64,000 nt of DNA, taken from Aeromicrobium fastidiosum. GTDB taxonomy: Bacteria; Actinomycetota; Actinomycetes; Propionibacteriales; Nocardioidaceae. The translations under genes and the position numbers were made by a program. Below are positions 1-12,419 of the stretch, piece after piece. Under the pieces are notes generated by a model. That model searched no databases and was not told where the DNA came from. It worked only from the letters and a program-made list of their open reading frames with translations. Every line of letters starts with the position of its first letter. The stretch's first letter is position 1. The stretch covers positions 1,054,001 through 1,118,000 of the forward strand of contig NZ_JAGIOG010000001.1 in assembly GCF_017876595.1 (NCBI RefSeq), in the 5' to 3' direction.

Positions 1-1
1 C

Positions 2-847
2 TACCCGTCGTCGCGCGTGCGCTACGTCAACAGCGAAGAGTTCACCAACGACGTCATCAACGCGATCCGCGAGAACCGGACGGCAGCCCTCAAGCGCAAG
101 TACCGCGAGATCGACGTCCTGCTCGTCGACGACATCCAGTTCCTCGAGGGCAAGGAGTCGACGCAGACGGAGTTCTTCCACACCTTCAACGCGCTGCACA
201 ACGAGAACAAGCAGATCGTCATGACGTCCGACCGGCCGCCCAAGAACCTGACGACGCTCGAGGACCGTCTCCGCAACCGGTTCGAGTGGGGCCTCACGAC
301 CGACGTCCAGCCGCCCGACCTCGAGACCCGCATCGCGATCCTGCGCAAGAAGGCCGCCAACGAGAAGCTCACGGCGCCGGCCGACGTCCTCGAGTTCATC
401 GCGAGCAAGGTGCAGACCAACATCCGCGAGCTCGAGGGCGCCTTGATCCGTGCCACGGCCTTCGCCAACCTCAACGGGACGACGGTCGACCTCCAGCTGG
501 CACAGATCGTGCTCAAGGACCTCATCGCCGAGGGCGAGGAGCCCGACATCACGGTCGGCATGATCATGGCCCAGACCGCCGCGTACTCCGAGTTCTCGAT
601 CGACGACCTGTGCAGCACCAACCGCAGCCGCAACCTCGTGCTCGCACGGCAGATCGCGATGTACCTGTGCCGTGAGCTGACCGACATGTCGCTGCCCAAG
701 ATCGGCCAGGAGTTCGGCAACCGCGACCACACCACCGTGATGCACGCCGATCGCAAGATCCGCAAGCTCATGGCCGAGAAGCACGCGGTCTACAACCAGG
801 TCACTGAGCTCACCGCACGCATCAAGCAGCAGGCCCGCCAGTCATGA
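2..847 (+). CDS. dnaA: Chromosomal replication initiator DnaA (5' truncated by window edge)
   Basis: The last 281 codons of DnaA, the AAA+ initiator that binds DnaA boxes and opens oriC. The window opens inside domain III: the first residues ([14 protein letters not shown]) follow the Walker A segment, which is off the edge. Walker B (LLVDDIQF), sensor regions and the domain IV helix-turn-helix signature DHTTVMHA are all present. The gene ends with TGA at 845-847 and is followed by the origin-like spacer and dnaN, the usual actinobacterial order. No frameshift or missing motif is seen in the visible part. Confidence 0.98.
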   Translation, partial: YPSSRVRYVNSEEFTNDVINAIRENRTAALKRKYREIDVLLVDDIQFLEGKESTQTEFFHTFNALHNENKQIVMTSDRPPKNLTTLEDRLRNRFEWGLTTDVQPPDLETRIAILRKKAANEKLTAPADVLEFIASKVQTNIRELEGALIRATAFANLNGTTVDLQLAQIVLKDLIAEGEEPDITVGMIMAQTAAYSEFSIDDLCSTNRSRNLVLARQIAMYLCRELTDMSLPKIGQEFGNRDHTTVMHADRKIRKLMAEKHAVYNQVTELTARIKQQARQS

Positions 848-1196
848 ACCGCTCCGTCCTCAGCACCGCAGTGCACAACTGGGGACGGAGCTGTGGGAAA
901 CCACACGCGTTCCGTGGACATCAGGTGTCCCAGTGTGAACGCCGTGTGAACGCATCGCCGACATCCACAGGAACGCGTAGTTTCGGCGGTGCGAGCCACA
1001 CAGGTTGTCCACCGGTGAATTCGCCGGGCTCGCAGCCCATCTCCGGCTTGTCCACCGAATCCACAGACGCTACTACGACTACTACTCTTCTATTCATCGA
1101 CAACTCCCGCCGAAGTGACGTCCCGCGATGTGTGTGGACGACTCGTCGTGGCAGGATTCACCACGACGGATCCCGTCCCCGGAAAGGCCCCATCAC
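848..1196. other. Probable chromosomal origin oriC (dnaA-dnaN spacer)
   Basis: This 349-bp gene-free spacer between dnaA and dnaN is the standard oriC position in actinobacteria. DnaA-box-like 9-mers of the TTGTCCACA type occur: TTGTCCACC at 1005-1013 and 1048-1056, GAATCCACA at 1057-1065, and on the minus strand TCGTCCACA at 1133-1141. Weaker versions lie near 891-900 and 961-969. Just after the 1048-1065 boxes is a CTA-rich triplet run (separate entry), followed by the least GC-rich stretch of the spacer (about 1085-1105). Origin function is inferred from position and motifs. Confidence 0.85.
1070..1093 (+). other. DnaA-trio-like triplet repeat (candidate unwinding element)
   Basis: Reading from 1070 the triplets are CTA CTA CGA CTA CTA CTC TTC TAT. 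Read 3'-5' on the other strand this gives the GAT-like trinucleotides known from Bacillus subtilis as the DnaA-trio, where a DnaA filament is loaded on single-stranded DNA. As in B. subtilis it sits just downstream of two adjacent DnaA-box-like sequences, after a short GC spacer. Confidence 0.6.
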
Positions 1197-2339
1197 GTGA
1201 AGTTCCGTATCGAGCGCGACACCCTCGCTGACGCTGTCGCGTGGACGGCACGCAGCCTGCCGAACCGTCCGAGCGTGCCGGTCCTCGCCGGCCTCCTCGT
1301 CGAGACGGCCGCCGACGGGCTGACGCTGTCCGGCTTCGACTACGAGACGTCCACGCGTGCCACGCTGCCGGCCGAGGTCAGCGCAGACGGTCGCGCCCTG
1401 GTGTCGGGCCGTCTCCTGGCCGAGATCGTCAAGTCGCTGCCAGCCAAGCCCGTCGACGTGTCGCTCGAGGGCACCAAGGTGCAGGTCGTGTGTGGCAGCG
1501 CCCGCTTCAGCCTGCAGACCATGCCCGTCGAGGAGTACCCGCAGCTGCCCGACATGCCGACGGCCACGGGCACGGTCCGTGCCGAGGACTTCTCGACCGC
1601 GGTGGCCCAGGCCAGCGCGGCAGCCGGTCGCGACGAGATGCTGCCCCTCCTCACCGGCGTGAGGCTCGAGCTCGAGGGCTCGACCATCTCGCTCATGGCC
1701 ACCGACCGGTTCCGCGCGAGCCTGCGCGACCTGCAGTGGTTCCCGCAGGCGAGCGATCTGTCGGCCAACGCCCTCGTGCCGGCCCGCGTCCTCAACGAGA
1801 CCGCCCGTTCGCTCACCGGTGGCGGCGACGTCACGATCGCGGTGTCGTCGGGCGAGGCCGGCGACGGCCTGATCGGCTTCGAGGGCGTCGTCGGCAATGG
1901 CACCCGTCGCACCACGACGCGCCTGCTCGAAGGTGACTTCCCGCGTGTTCGCCAGCTGTTCCAGGCCGCCGCCGAGACCGTCGCCTACGTCCAGACCCAG
2001 GCCTTCGTCGACTCGGTCAAGCGCGTCGCCCTCGTGGCCGAGCGCAACACCCCGGTGCGCCTGACGTTCTCCGACGGCATGCTGCTGCTCGAGGCGGGCA
2101 GCGGCGACGAGGCACAGGCATCGGAGTCGATCGAGGCCACGATCAACGGCGCCGACATCTCGATCGGGTTCAACCCGACCTACCTGCTCGAGGGGCTCGC
2201 CGTCATGTCCGAGCCGGTCGTGCACCTGTCGTTCACGCAGCACACCAAGCCCGCGGCCATCTCGGGCGTCCCGGAGATCGGCGCCGACCCCGACGTCGCC
2301 TTCCGCTACCTGATCATGCCCGTCCGCCTGCAGAGCTGA
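1197..2339 (+). CDS. dnaN: DNA polymerase III sliding clamp, beta subunit
   Basis: The beta clamp tethers DNA polymerase III to DNA. The protein is 380 residues with the three-domain clamp layout and begins KFRIERDTLADAV, the usual beta-clamp N terminus. I chose the GTG at 1197 because GGAAAGG lies about 10 bases upstream and because this start matches family N termini. The longer reading from 1128 would add an unrelated leader overlapping oriC. The C terminus (YLIMPVRLQS) is the typical clamp end. Confidence 0.97.
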   Translation: MKFRIERDTLADAVAWTARSLPNRPSVPVLAGLLVETAADGLTLSGFDYETSTRATLPAEVSADGRALVSGRLLAEIVKSLPAKPVDVSLEGTKVQVVCGSARFSLQTMPVEEYPQLPDMPTATGTVRAEDFSTAVAQASAAAGRDEMLPLLTGVRLELEGSTISLMATDRFRASLRDLQWFPQASDLSANALVPARVLNETARSLTGGGDVTIAVSSGEAGDGLIGFEGVVGNGTRRTTTRLLEGDFPRVRQLFQAAAETVAYVQTQAFVDSVKRVALVAERNTPVRLTFSDGMLLLEAGSGDEAQASESIEATINGADISIGFNPTYLLEGLAVMSEPVVHLSFTQHTKPAAISGVPEIGADPDVAFRYLIMPVRLQS

Positions 2340-2415
2340 CCGCATCCGGGGCACGGGCAGGGCACACCGCAACACATCGCACGCGGAGACACCGCAATCG
2401 AGCTTAGGGAGCGAC

Positions 2416-3321
2416 ATGCACATCGGACTCGTGGGACTCGGCAAGATGGGCGGCAACATGCGCACCCGCCTGCGCAACGGCGACGTCACGGTCGTCGGCT
2501 ACGACCGCAATCCCGAAGTGACCGACGTCGGCTCGCTGGCCGAGCTCGTCGAGCAGCTGCCCTCGCCGAAGGTCGTGTGGGTCATGGTGCCGGCCGGCGA
2601 CATCACCCGCTCCACGGTCACCGAGCTGATCGAGCTGCTCAGCGAGGGTGACGTCATCGTCGACGGCGGCAACTCCCGCTGGACCGACGACGAGAAGCAC
2701 GCCGCCCTCGCCGCCGAGAAGGGCATCGGCTACGTCGACTGCGGTGTCAGCGGTGGCGTGTGGGGTCTCGAGAACGGGTACGCCCTGATGGCCGGTGGCA
2801 CCGCCGACGACATCGCCAAGGTGCAGCCGGCCTTCGACGCCCTCAAGCCCGAGGGCGAGTCGGGCTTCGTCCACGCCGGCCGCGTCGGTGCGGGCCACTT
2901 CTCCAAGATGGTCCACAACGGCATCGAGTACGCCATGATGCAGGCCTACGCCGAGGGCTACGAGCTGCTCGAGAAGGTCGAGATGGTCGACAACGTCACG
3001 GCGGTCTTCGACTCGTGGCGCGAGGGCACCGTCGTCCGTTCATGGCTGCTCGACCTGCTGGTCAAGGCCCTCGAGGACGATCCGGGCCTGTCCAAGATCC
3101 GCGGCTACGCCGACGACTCCGGTGAGGGACGCTGGACCGTCGAGGCCGCGATCGACAACGCCGTGCCGATGCACACCATCGCGGCCTCGCTGTTCGCCCG
3201 CTTCACCTCGCGCCAGGACGAGTCGCCGGCCATGCAGGCCGTCGCCGCGATGCGCCAGCAGTTCGGCGGCCACGCCGTGCAGGCCGCGGCCGAGGCGGGT
3301 CACGACCCCAAGGACGCCTGA
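2416..3321 (+). CDS. gnd: 6-phosphogluconate dehydrogenase, decarboxylating (short type)
   Basis: Oxidises 6-phosphogluconate to ribulose 5-phosphate and CO2 in the pentose phosphate pathway. The 301-residue length is that of the short class, usually assigned NAD dependence, rather than the roughly 470-residue NADP class. The N-terminal Rossmann motif GLGKMGGNM (about 8-16), the DCGVSGG substrate segment and the catalytic Lys region [12 protein letters not shown] (Lys near 164) are visible. Its place between dnaN and recF is a conserved actinobacterial arrangement. GGGAG just before the ATG supports the start. Cofactor preference is family inference. Confidence 0.93.
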   Translation: MHIGLVGLGKMGGNMRTRLRNGDVTVVGYDRNPEVTDVGSLAELVEQLPSPKVVWVMVPAGDITRSTVTELIELLSEGDVIVDGGNSRWTDDEKHAALAAEKGIGYVDCGVSGGVWGLENGYALMAGGTADDIAKVQPAFDALKPEGESGFVHAGRVGAGHFSKMVHNGIEYAMMQAYAEGYELLEKVEMVDNVTAVFDSWREGTVVRSWLLDLLVKALEDDPGLSKIRGYADDSGEGRWTVEAAIDNAVPMHTIAASLFARFTSRQDESPAMQAVAAMRQQFGGHAVQAAAEAGHDPKDA

Positions 3322-3341
3322 GCCGTGACGGCGGGCACTGC

Positions 3342-4466
3342 ATGCACGTCAGCAAGCTGATCCTGCACGACTTCCGTTCGTACGAGGACGTCGAGATCGT
3401 CCTCGAGCCCGGTGCCACGGCCTTCATCGGCTCGAACGGCCAGGGCAAGACCAACCTCGTCGAGGCCATCGACTACCTGTCGCGCCTCGACTCGCACCGG
3501 GTCTCGAGCGATGCTCCGCTGGTGCGGGCCGGGGCCGAGCAGGCGATCGTCCGCGCCGACGTGGTGCGCGGCGATCGCACGGCGCTGCTCGAGCTGGAGA
3601 TCACGCCGGGACGGGCCAACCGGGCCCGCATCAACCGGGGCGCCCTGCCGCGCACCCGCGATCTCGTGGGTGTCCTGCGCACCGTGATCTTCTCGCCCGA
3701 GGACCTCGCGCTCGTCAAGGGCGACCCGTCCGATCGCCGGCGCTTCCTCGACTCGCTGCTGGTGCTGCGCACCCCCAGGCTCGCGGGGGTCAGGGCCGAC
3801 TACGAGCGGGTGCTCAAGCAGCGCAACACCCTGCTCAAGTCGGCCCGTGGCCGGCGCAACGTCGAGATCGCGACCCTCGACATCTGGGACGAGAACCTCG
3901 CGCGTACGGGTGCCGAGCTGATCGCCGCCCGCCTGGCGCTGCTCGACGCCCTCGCACCCCACCTCGTCGAGGCCTACCAGCGGGTGGCTGCCGCCTCGGC
4001 ACCCGACCGTCGCGTGGTCACGGCGACGTACCGGTCGTCGGTCGACCTCGATCCCGACGTCCGCGATCAGCAGGTCATCCACCAGCTCGTGCTCGACGAG
4101 ATCGACAGACGTCGCAGCGACGAGGTCGATCGCGGCATCAGCCTCGTGGGTCCGCACCGCGACGACGTCGTGTTGGCGATCGGCGACCTGCCCGCGAAGG
4201 GATACGCGAGCCACGGGGAGTCGTGGTCGTTCGGGCTCGCGCTCAAGCTCGCCTCGTTCGAGCTGCTGCGCGACGACGGCGACGACCCCGTGCTGATCCT
4301 CGACGACGTCTTCGCCGAGCTCGACCAGGGACGACGCGAGCAGCTGGCCGACCTCGTCGCCGGTGCCGAGCAGGTGCTGGTGACGGCGGCCGTCGCCGAC
4401 GACGTGCCCGACGGGCTCAAGGGACATCGGTTCAAGGTGGCGGGGGGCGTGGTGACGCGTGACTGA
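3342..4466 (+). CDS. recF: DNA replication and repair protein RecF
   Basis: An SMC-like ATPase that helps load RecA at gaps through RecFOR. The 374-residue protein opens [19 protein letters not shown], a typical RecF start. It has Walker A GSNGQGKT (about 30-37) and Walker [12 protein letters not shown] (about 317-327). Its stop overlaps the GTG start of the next gene by 8 bases, so translation is probably coupled. The distance from gnd is only 20 bases, consistent with a dnaN-gnd-recF-dciA transcript. Confidence 0.96.
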   Translation: MHVSKLILHDFRSYEDVEIVLEPGATAFIGSNGQGKTNLVEAIDYLSRLDSHRVSSDAPLVRAGAEQAIVRADVVRGDRTALLELEITPGRANRARINRGALPRTRDLVGVLRTVIFSPEDLALVKGDPSDRRRFLDSLLVLRTPRLAGVRADYERVLKQRNTLLKSARGRRNVEIATLDIWDENLARTGAELIAARLALLDALAPHLVEAYQRVAAASAPDRRVVTATYRSSVDLDPDVRDQQVIHQLVLDEIDRRRSDEVDRGISLVGPHRDDVVLAIGDLPAKGYASHGESWSFGLALKLASFELLRDDGDDPVLILDDVFAELDQGRREQLADLVAGAEQVLVTAAVADDVPDGLKGHRFKVAGGVVTRD

Positions 4467-4950
4467 CGACGACCCGCTCGAGCTCGCCCGCCGCATCGCG
4501 CAGTCGTACCGCGGTGAGGGCCAGGGTGCCGGACGTCCCGGCCCCGGGCCGAAGAAGCGTTCGCGCCCGATCAAGCCATCGCGCGCCAAGAACGAGGACC
4601 CCTCGACGATCTCCGACCTCCTCGGCCAGGTGGTCCGCAACCAGGGCTGGACCGAGAAGCTCGACGACCAGCGCATCTTCACCGAGTGGGCGACGATCGT
4701 CGGCCCCGAGGTCGCGCAGCACGCCCAGATCGACGGCTTCGACGACACCGTCGTGCACGTGCGGGCCACGTCGACGGCGTGGGCCACCCAGCTCAAGCTG
4801 CTCGCGCCGCGCATCGTGGCCAAGCTCAACGAAGCGCTCGGCGACGGCACCGTCACCCGCATCGACGTGCGCGGACCCCAGGCGCCGTCCTGGAAGAACG
4901 GTACCCGCTCCATCCGCGGTGCGCGGGGGCCGCGGGACACTTACGGCTGA
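4459..4950 (+). CDS. dciA: DciA-type helicase-loading protein (DUF721)
   Basis: A 163-residue protein starting with GTG inside the recF end. The C-terminal half (about 55-145) is the DUF721/DciA domain: [15 protein letters not shown], then [15 protein letters not shown], then [21 protein letters not shown]. The N-terminal 50 residues are basic and low in complexity. DciA recruits or loads the replicative helicase DnaB in bacteria lacking DnaC, and next to recF is its usual place in actinobacteria (Rv0004 position). No catalytic residues are expected. Confidence 0.88.
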   Translation: MTDDDPLELARRIAQSYRGEGQGAGRPGPGPKKRSRPIKPSRAKNEDPSTISDLLGQVVRNQGWTEKLDDQRIFTEWATIVGPEVAQHAQIDGFDDTVVHVRATSTAWATQLKLLAPRIVAKLNEALGDGTVTRIDVRGPQAPSWKNGTRSIRGARGPRDTYG

Positions 4951-5029
4951 CCGCTCCTTCGTCGCGGTACGCGCGGTTCGTCCCTCACCGCGCCCGTGCT
5001 TCGCACGGCAGCCTGCCTTCGCTCGCAGA

Positions 5030-5075
5030 GCTCGCTCGGCCCATGGGTGGGACGCAGGGCTCGCTCGGCCCATGG
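5030..5075. repeat. Direct repeat of 17 bp in the dciA/PAP2 gap
   Basis: GCTCGCTCGGCCCATGG occurs at 5030-5046 and again at 5059-5075, 29 bases apart, in the 163-bp gap between convergent dciA and the PAP2 gene. The preceding bases (about 4990-5030) also carry TTCGCTCGCAG-type repeats. This looks like an extragenic repeat patch. A role in termination is possible but no clean stem with a U-tract is seen. Confidence 0.6.
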
Positions 5076-5113
5076 TCGGGTCAGTGGCAGCGTGTGCTTG
5101 ATCGGCTTGGTGT

Positions 5114-5923
5114 TCAGTCGTCGGTGCAGACGGATGCGGCTGCCACGACGAAGATCGTGGTGGCCGCGGTGATGAGTCCCAGCACGAGTCCGGCCTGGAC
5201 GAAGCCGTCCCAGCCGAGCACGGGGCGCACGCCGATCGCGATCAGCAGCACCGCTGCCGTGACACAGCCGACTGCGGCTCCGGCGGTGGTGCCCGCGATG
5301 GGTGCCGACGGTCCGCGCAGCAGCAGCGCGACCCCCGCCGTCCACACCAGGCTCACGGCGAGGGCGGCGATGACGTCGGACGGCCGGTGCCATCCGGCCA
5401 CGACCGTCGACGCACCCGTGAGCGTCGTGGCGAGGCCGCCGGCCAGCGCGATGAGCGGCCTCCACGCACGGGGTGCGACCAGCAGCGACGCGCCGACGGC
5501 ACTGGCCACGACGGTCGTGTGCCCGCTGGGCAGGCTGTTGAGGGTGCCGAGTCCCAGATCCGGCCGATCGAGCAGGGTGCGCTTGAGCACCTGGGTCGTC
5601 ACGTTCGACCCGGCGATGACGACGACGGCACCCGCAGCGAGCAGCAGGCGTCCGCGCAGCACCGCCACCACGACGCATCCCGCCACGACCGCCACGAGGG
5701 CACCGATGCCGACGTATCCCAGCAGGCTCAGCATCGCGAGCTGGGTGTCACGTCCACCCATGACGGTGTGCATCGCGGTGTCGTCCCACGACTGGCCGCG
5801 CTGCGACCCGAGGGCGACACGCACCAGGACGACGAGCGTCAGGAGTCCTAGAGTGGCAGCCGCGACCGCAGAAGCGGTCGTGTCGCGGCGCAGGGTCGTG
5901 GTGGTCATCCCTCCACGATGCAC
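5114..5923 (-). CDS. PAP2-family membrane phosphatase
   Basis: A 269-residue multi-pass membrane protein. The three PAP2 signature motifs are in order: KRTLLDRP (114-121), PSGH (132-135) and GWHRPSDV (177-184, with the catalytic His and Asp). These mark a lipid or diphosphate phosphatase acting at the outer face of the membrane. The substrate cannot be told. The GTG at 5923 is used; an ATG at 5908 is possible but has GGAGGG directly abutting it, too close for a normal Shine-Dalgarno. It is convergent with dciA. Confidence 0.85.
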   Translation of the reverse strand: MHRGGMTTTTLRRDTTASAVAAATLGLLTLVVLVRVALGSQRGQSWDDTAMHTVMGGRDTQLAMLSLLGYVGIGALVAVVAGCVVVAVLRGRLLLAAGAVVVIAGSNVTTQVLKRTLLDRPDLGLGTLNSLPSGHTTVVASAVGASLLVAPRAWRPLIALAGGLATTLTGASTVVAGWHRPSDVIAALAVSLVWTAGVALLLRGPSAPIAGTTAGAAVGCVTAAVLLIAIGVRPVLGWDGFVQAGLVLGLITAATTIFVVAAASVCTDD

Positions 5924-5940
5924 GACAGGGCCTCACGATG

Positions 5941-5960
5941 CGTGTTCCACGTGGAACACG
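5941..5960. other. Candidate parS centromere site (ParB-binding palindrome)
   Basis: CGTGTTCCACGTGGAACACG is a perfect 20-bp palindrome in the gap between the PAP2 gene and gyrB. Its inner 16-mer TGTTCCACGTGGAACA equals the parS form known from Pseudomonas and differs by one symmetric base pair from the canonical TGTTTCACGTGAAACA. The origin-proximal place, about 5 kb from oriC, fits parS. Confidence 0.82.
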
Positions 5961-5980
5961 TTCACCCGATGGGCGGCTGA

Positions 5981-8122
<2,142 letters not shown>

Positions 8123-8140
8123 TCTGACAGGCACCCACAC

Positions 8141-10710
<2,570 letters not shown>

Positions 10711-10714
<4 letters not shown>

Positions 10715-11529
10715 CCGAAGAATCCGAAGGCCCGAGCTCCGCACCCGGTGCCGGTGCCGGAGACGCCGCGCCCACGCAGGCCATCCCGCGCCTCGCCAAG
10801 GCACCTGCCAAGAAGTCGGTCCCCAAGGTGCCTGACTCCAAGGCTCCGGCGTCCAAGCCGTCCCAGACCGACAAGGGGCGCCCACGCACCCCGGCGAAGC
10901 CGGCCAAGACCGCGACAGCGGCCTCGAGCGGTGGCCCCACGAAGGTGCCGGCTGCCAACACGTCAGATGCCCCGAAGGCACCGGCCGACCAGAAGCGACT
11001 CATCCAGCCCGTCGGTGGTCCGAGGGGTCGGCCGCTGACCGCTGCTGACTACGAGCACACCACGAAGGGCTCGCCGGCCTCGACCTCGGTCATCCCCGCG
11101 GTCAAGGACCGTCCGCGCGACCCTGCGCCGTCCCAGCCCCTCGCGACGGTCGAGGCAGGCACGGGCCGGCGTGCGAGCCTGCGCCTCACGCACGTCGAGC
11201 CGTGGTCGGTCACCCGCCTGGCGTTCGCGATCTCGGTCGCGATGATGATCGTGGCAGTCGTCGCAGTGGCGATCTTCTGGTTCGTGCTCGACCTCGTCGG
11301 CGTCTGGGACCAGATCAACGAGAGCTTCACGACGGTGCTGAGCGACGACAGCTCGAGCTTCAACGTGACCGACTACTTCGGCATCGGGCGGGTCATCGGC
11401 CTCACCCTGGTGCTGTCGGCGGTCAACGTCGTGCTGATGACGGCACTGTCGACGATCGGTGCGCACCTCTACAACCTCGCCGCCCAGCTCATGGGCGGCG
11501 TCGAGGTGACGCTCGCTGAGGACAAGTGA
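10711..11529 (+). CDS. DUF3566 membrane protein
   Basis: A 272-residue protein translationally coupled to gyrA. The first ~150 residues are a Pro/Ala/Lys-rich, disordered cytoplasmic arm. The C-terminal part is the DUF3566 domain ([20 protein letters not shown] onward), with two membrane helices near 170-195 and 228-250 flanking a short loop with acidic and Ser residues. It holds the Rv0007 position next to gyrA in actinobacteria, where a cell-envelope or division role is suspected. Function is not established from sequence. Confidence 0.85.
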
Positions 11530-11563
11530 CCCACCCCCGTCACCGGGTCGATCAGCGGTGAGG

Positions 11564-11569
11564 TAAAGT
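11564..11569 (+). promoter_or_regulatory. tRNA-Ile promoter -10
   Basis: TAAAGT lies 13 bases before the mature tRNA-Ile 5' end, allowing a short 5' leader. No strong -35 is evident. Confidence 0.4.
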
Positions 11570-11582
11570 TCATCGCTGTTGC

Positions 11583-11657
11583 GGGCGTATAGCTCAGCTT
11601 GGTTAGAGCGCTTCCCTGATAAGGAAGAGGTCCGAGGTTCAAGTCCTCGTACGCCCA
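11583..11657 (+). tRNA. tRNA-Ile (GAT anticodon)
   Basis: A complete cloverleaf. The acceptor stem GGGCGTA pairs with TACGCCC, the D-arm is AGCTCAGCTTGGTTAGAGC, the anticodon GAT is in CTGATAA, and the T-arm is GAGGTTCAAGTCCTC. The discriminator is A at 11657. CCA is not encoded (ACTC follows). It sits after gyrA-DUF3566, as in Mycobacterium. Confidence 0.97.
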
Positions 11658-11674
11658 CTCAACGAGGAGGTCAG

Positions 11675-11788
11675 ATGAAGAAGTTCATCGCCCTCGGTCT
11701 CGCGGCCGCCGGCGTCTTCTGGGCCCTCGGCAAGAGGTCGAGTGACACGCCGGTCGACACCTGGGCCGCGGCCACCGACCGCCTCTGA
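11675..11788 (+). CDS. DLW-39 family small protein
   Basis: A 37-residue protein starting MKKFIALGLAAAGVFWALGK, one membrane helix, then a short tail with DTWAAATD. This matches the small actinobacterial DLW-39 family named for its size and a Asp-Leu-Trp motif; here the motif is Asp-Thr-Trp. A strong GAGGAGG at 11664-11670 precedes the ATG. It lies between tRNA-Ile and tRNA-Ala, the family's usual place. No function is known. Confidence 0.75.
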   Translation: MKKFIALGLAAAGVFWALGKRSSDTPVDTWAAATDRL

Positions 11789-11831
11789 TCGGCATCACCG
11801 CAGCACCAGCAGCACCACCTGTATGACACTG

Positions 11832-11907
11832 GGGCCATGGCGCAATTGGTAGCGCACCTGCTTTGCAAGCAGGGGGTTCGGGGTTCGAGTCCCCGTGGCT
11901 CCACCAA
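11832..11907 (+). tRNA. tRNA-Ala (TGC anticodon)
   Basis: Acceptor GGGGCCA pairs with TGGCTCC with one G-T wobble. The anticodon is TGC in CTTTGCAAG and the T-arm is CGGGGTTCGAGTCCCCG. Unlike the neighbouring tRNA-Ile, the CCA end is encoded (11905-11907). Confidence 0.97.
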
Positions 11908-11912
11908 CATCA

Positions 11913-11944
11913 AGACCCCTGCCCAACACTGGGCGGGGGTCTTG
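11913..11944 (+). terminator. Terminator hairpin after tRNA-Ala
   Basis: A 14-bp stem AAGACCCCTGCCCA / TGGGCGGGGGTCTT with one wobble and a 4-base loop, starting six bases after the tRNA. There is no long T-tract, as is common in high-GC actinobacteria. Confidence 0.8.
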
Positions 11945-11980
11945 TCGTTGTCCCCACGGCACCCGGCCTCGTCCCCAAGT

Positions 11981-12065
11981 GTGCACACACCTGTGGATAG
12001 TTACATCGATGTGGTTCCGCAGGTCAGCGAGGTTTACGCACAGCTGTGCACACACCTGTGGATGA
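11981..12065. repeat. Pair of 19/20-bp DnaA-box-like repeats
   Basis: TGTGCACACACCTGTGGATA at 11981-12000 recurs as the same sequence with final G at 12046-12065, 65 bases apart. A third close copy is at 33534-33553. Each contains TGTGCACA followed by TGTGGA(T/G), whose complement is one base from the DnaA box TT(A/G)TCCACA. Confidence 0.7.
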
Positions 12066-12090
12066 ATGACACGGTTGTGATTCACAGTCC

Positions 12091-12290
12091 TCAGGACGCG
12101 GGGCGCCAGCCGAGCAGGGGGCCGAGCACCTCGGCGATGTCGGTCAGGATCTGCACGTAGTCGTCGTGGCCGAACGTGAACGGCAGGGCGAAGGCCACCT
12201 CGTCGGACGACGCGGAGTCGGTGGGGATGACGACGAGCCCCAGCGACACGCGGGCTTCCGCGCCGAGGGGGTGCAGGTCGCGGACGCGGG
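12091..12290 (-). pseudogene. Probable 3' remnant of an unidentified gene
   Basis: On the minus strand a frame with protein-like content ends at the TGA at 12091-12093. It reads ... VRDLHPLGAEARVSLG, then LVVIPTDSASSDEVAF, then ALPFTFGHDDYVQILTD, ending IAEVLGPLLGWRPAS. The frame is closed upstream by a TGA near 12292 and has no good start; the first in-frame GTG is at 12249 (52 residues). Codon choice is strongly GC at third positions, as in real genes here. I do not recognise the family. A truncated gene remnant is the best reading; a short real gene from 12249 is the alternative. Confidence 0.4.
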
Positions 12291-12419
12291 GTGCTCACCT
12301 CCTCAGCCCATGGTTCCGCGCTCGAATCGCGACCGACACGGATCCGTAACGCGCGTCGACCATCCTGACCGTGACAGCTGGAGGACGGCTGTCCCTCGCC
12401 CCCGAGAAGGAACGATCAC

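Noticed and set aside
1158..2489. Long minus-strand open frame opposite dnaN
   Set aside because: High third-position GC leaves open frames in antisense. The translation is Gly/Arg/His-rich with no known motif, and dnaN is intact.
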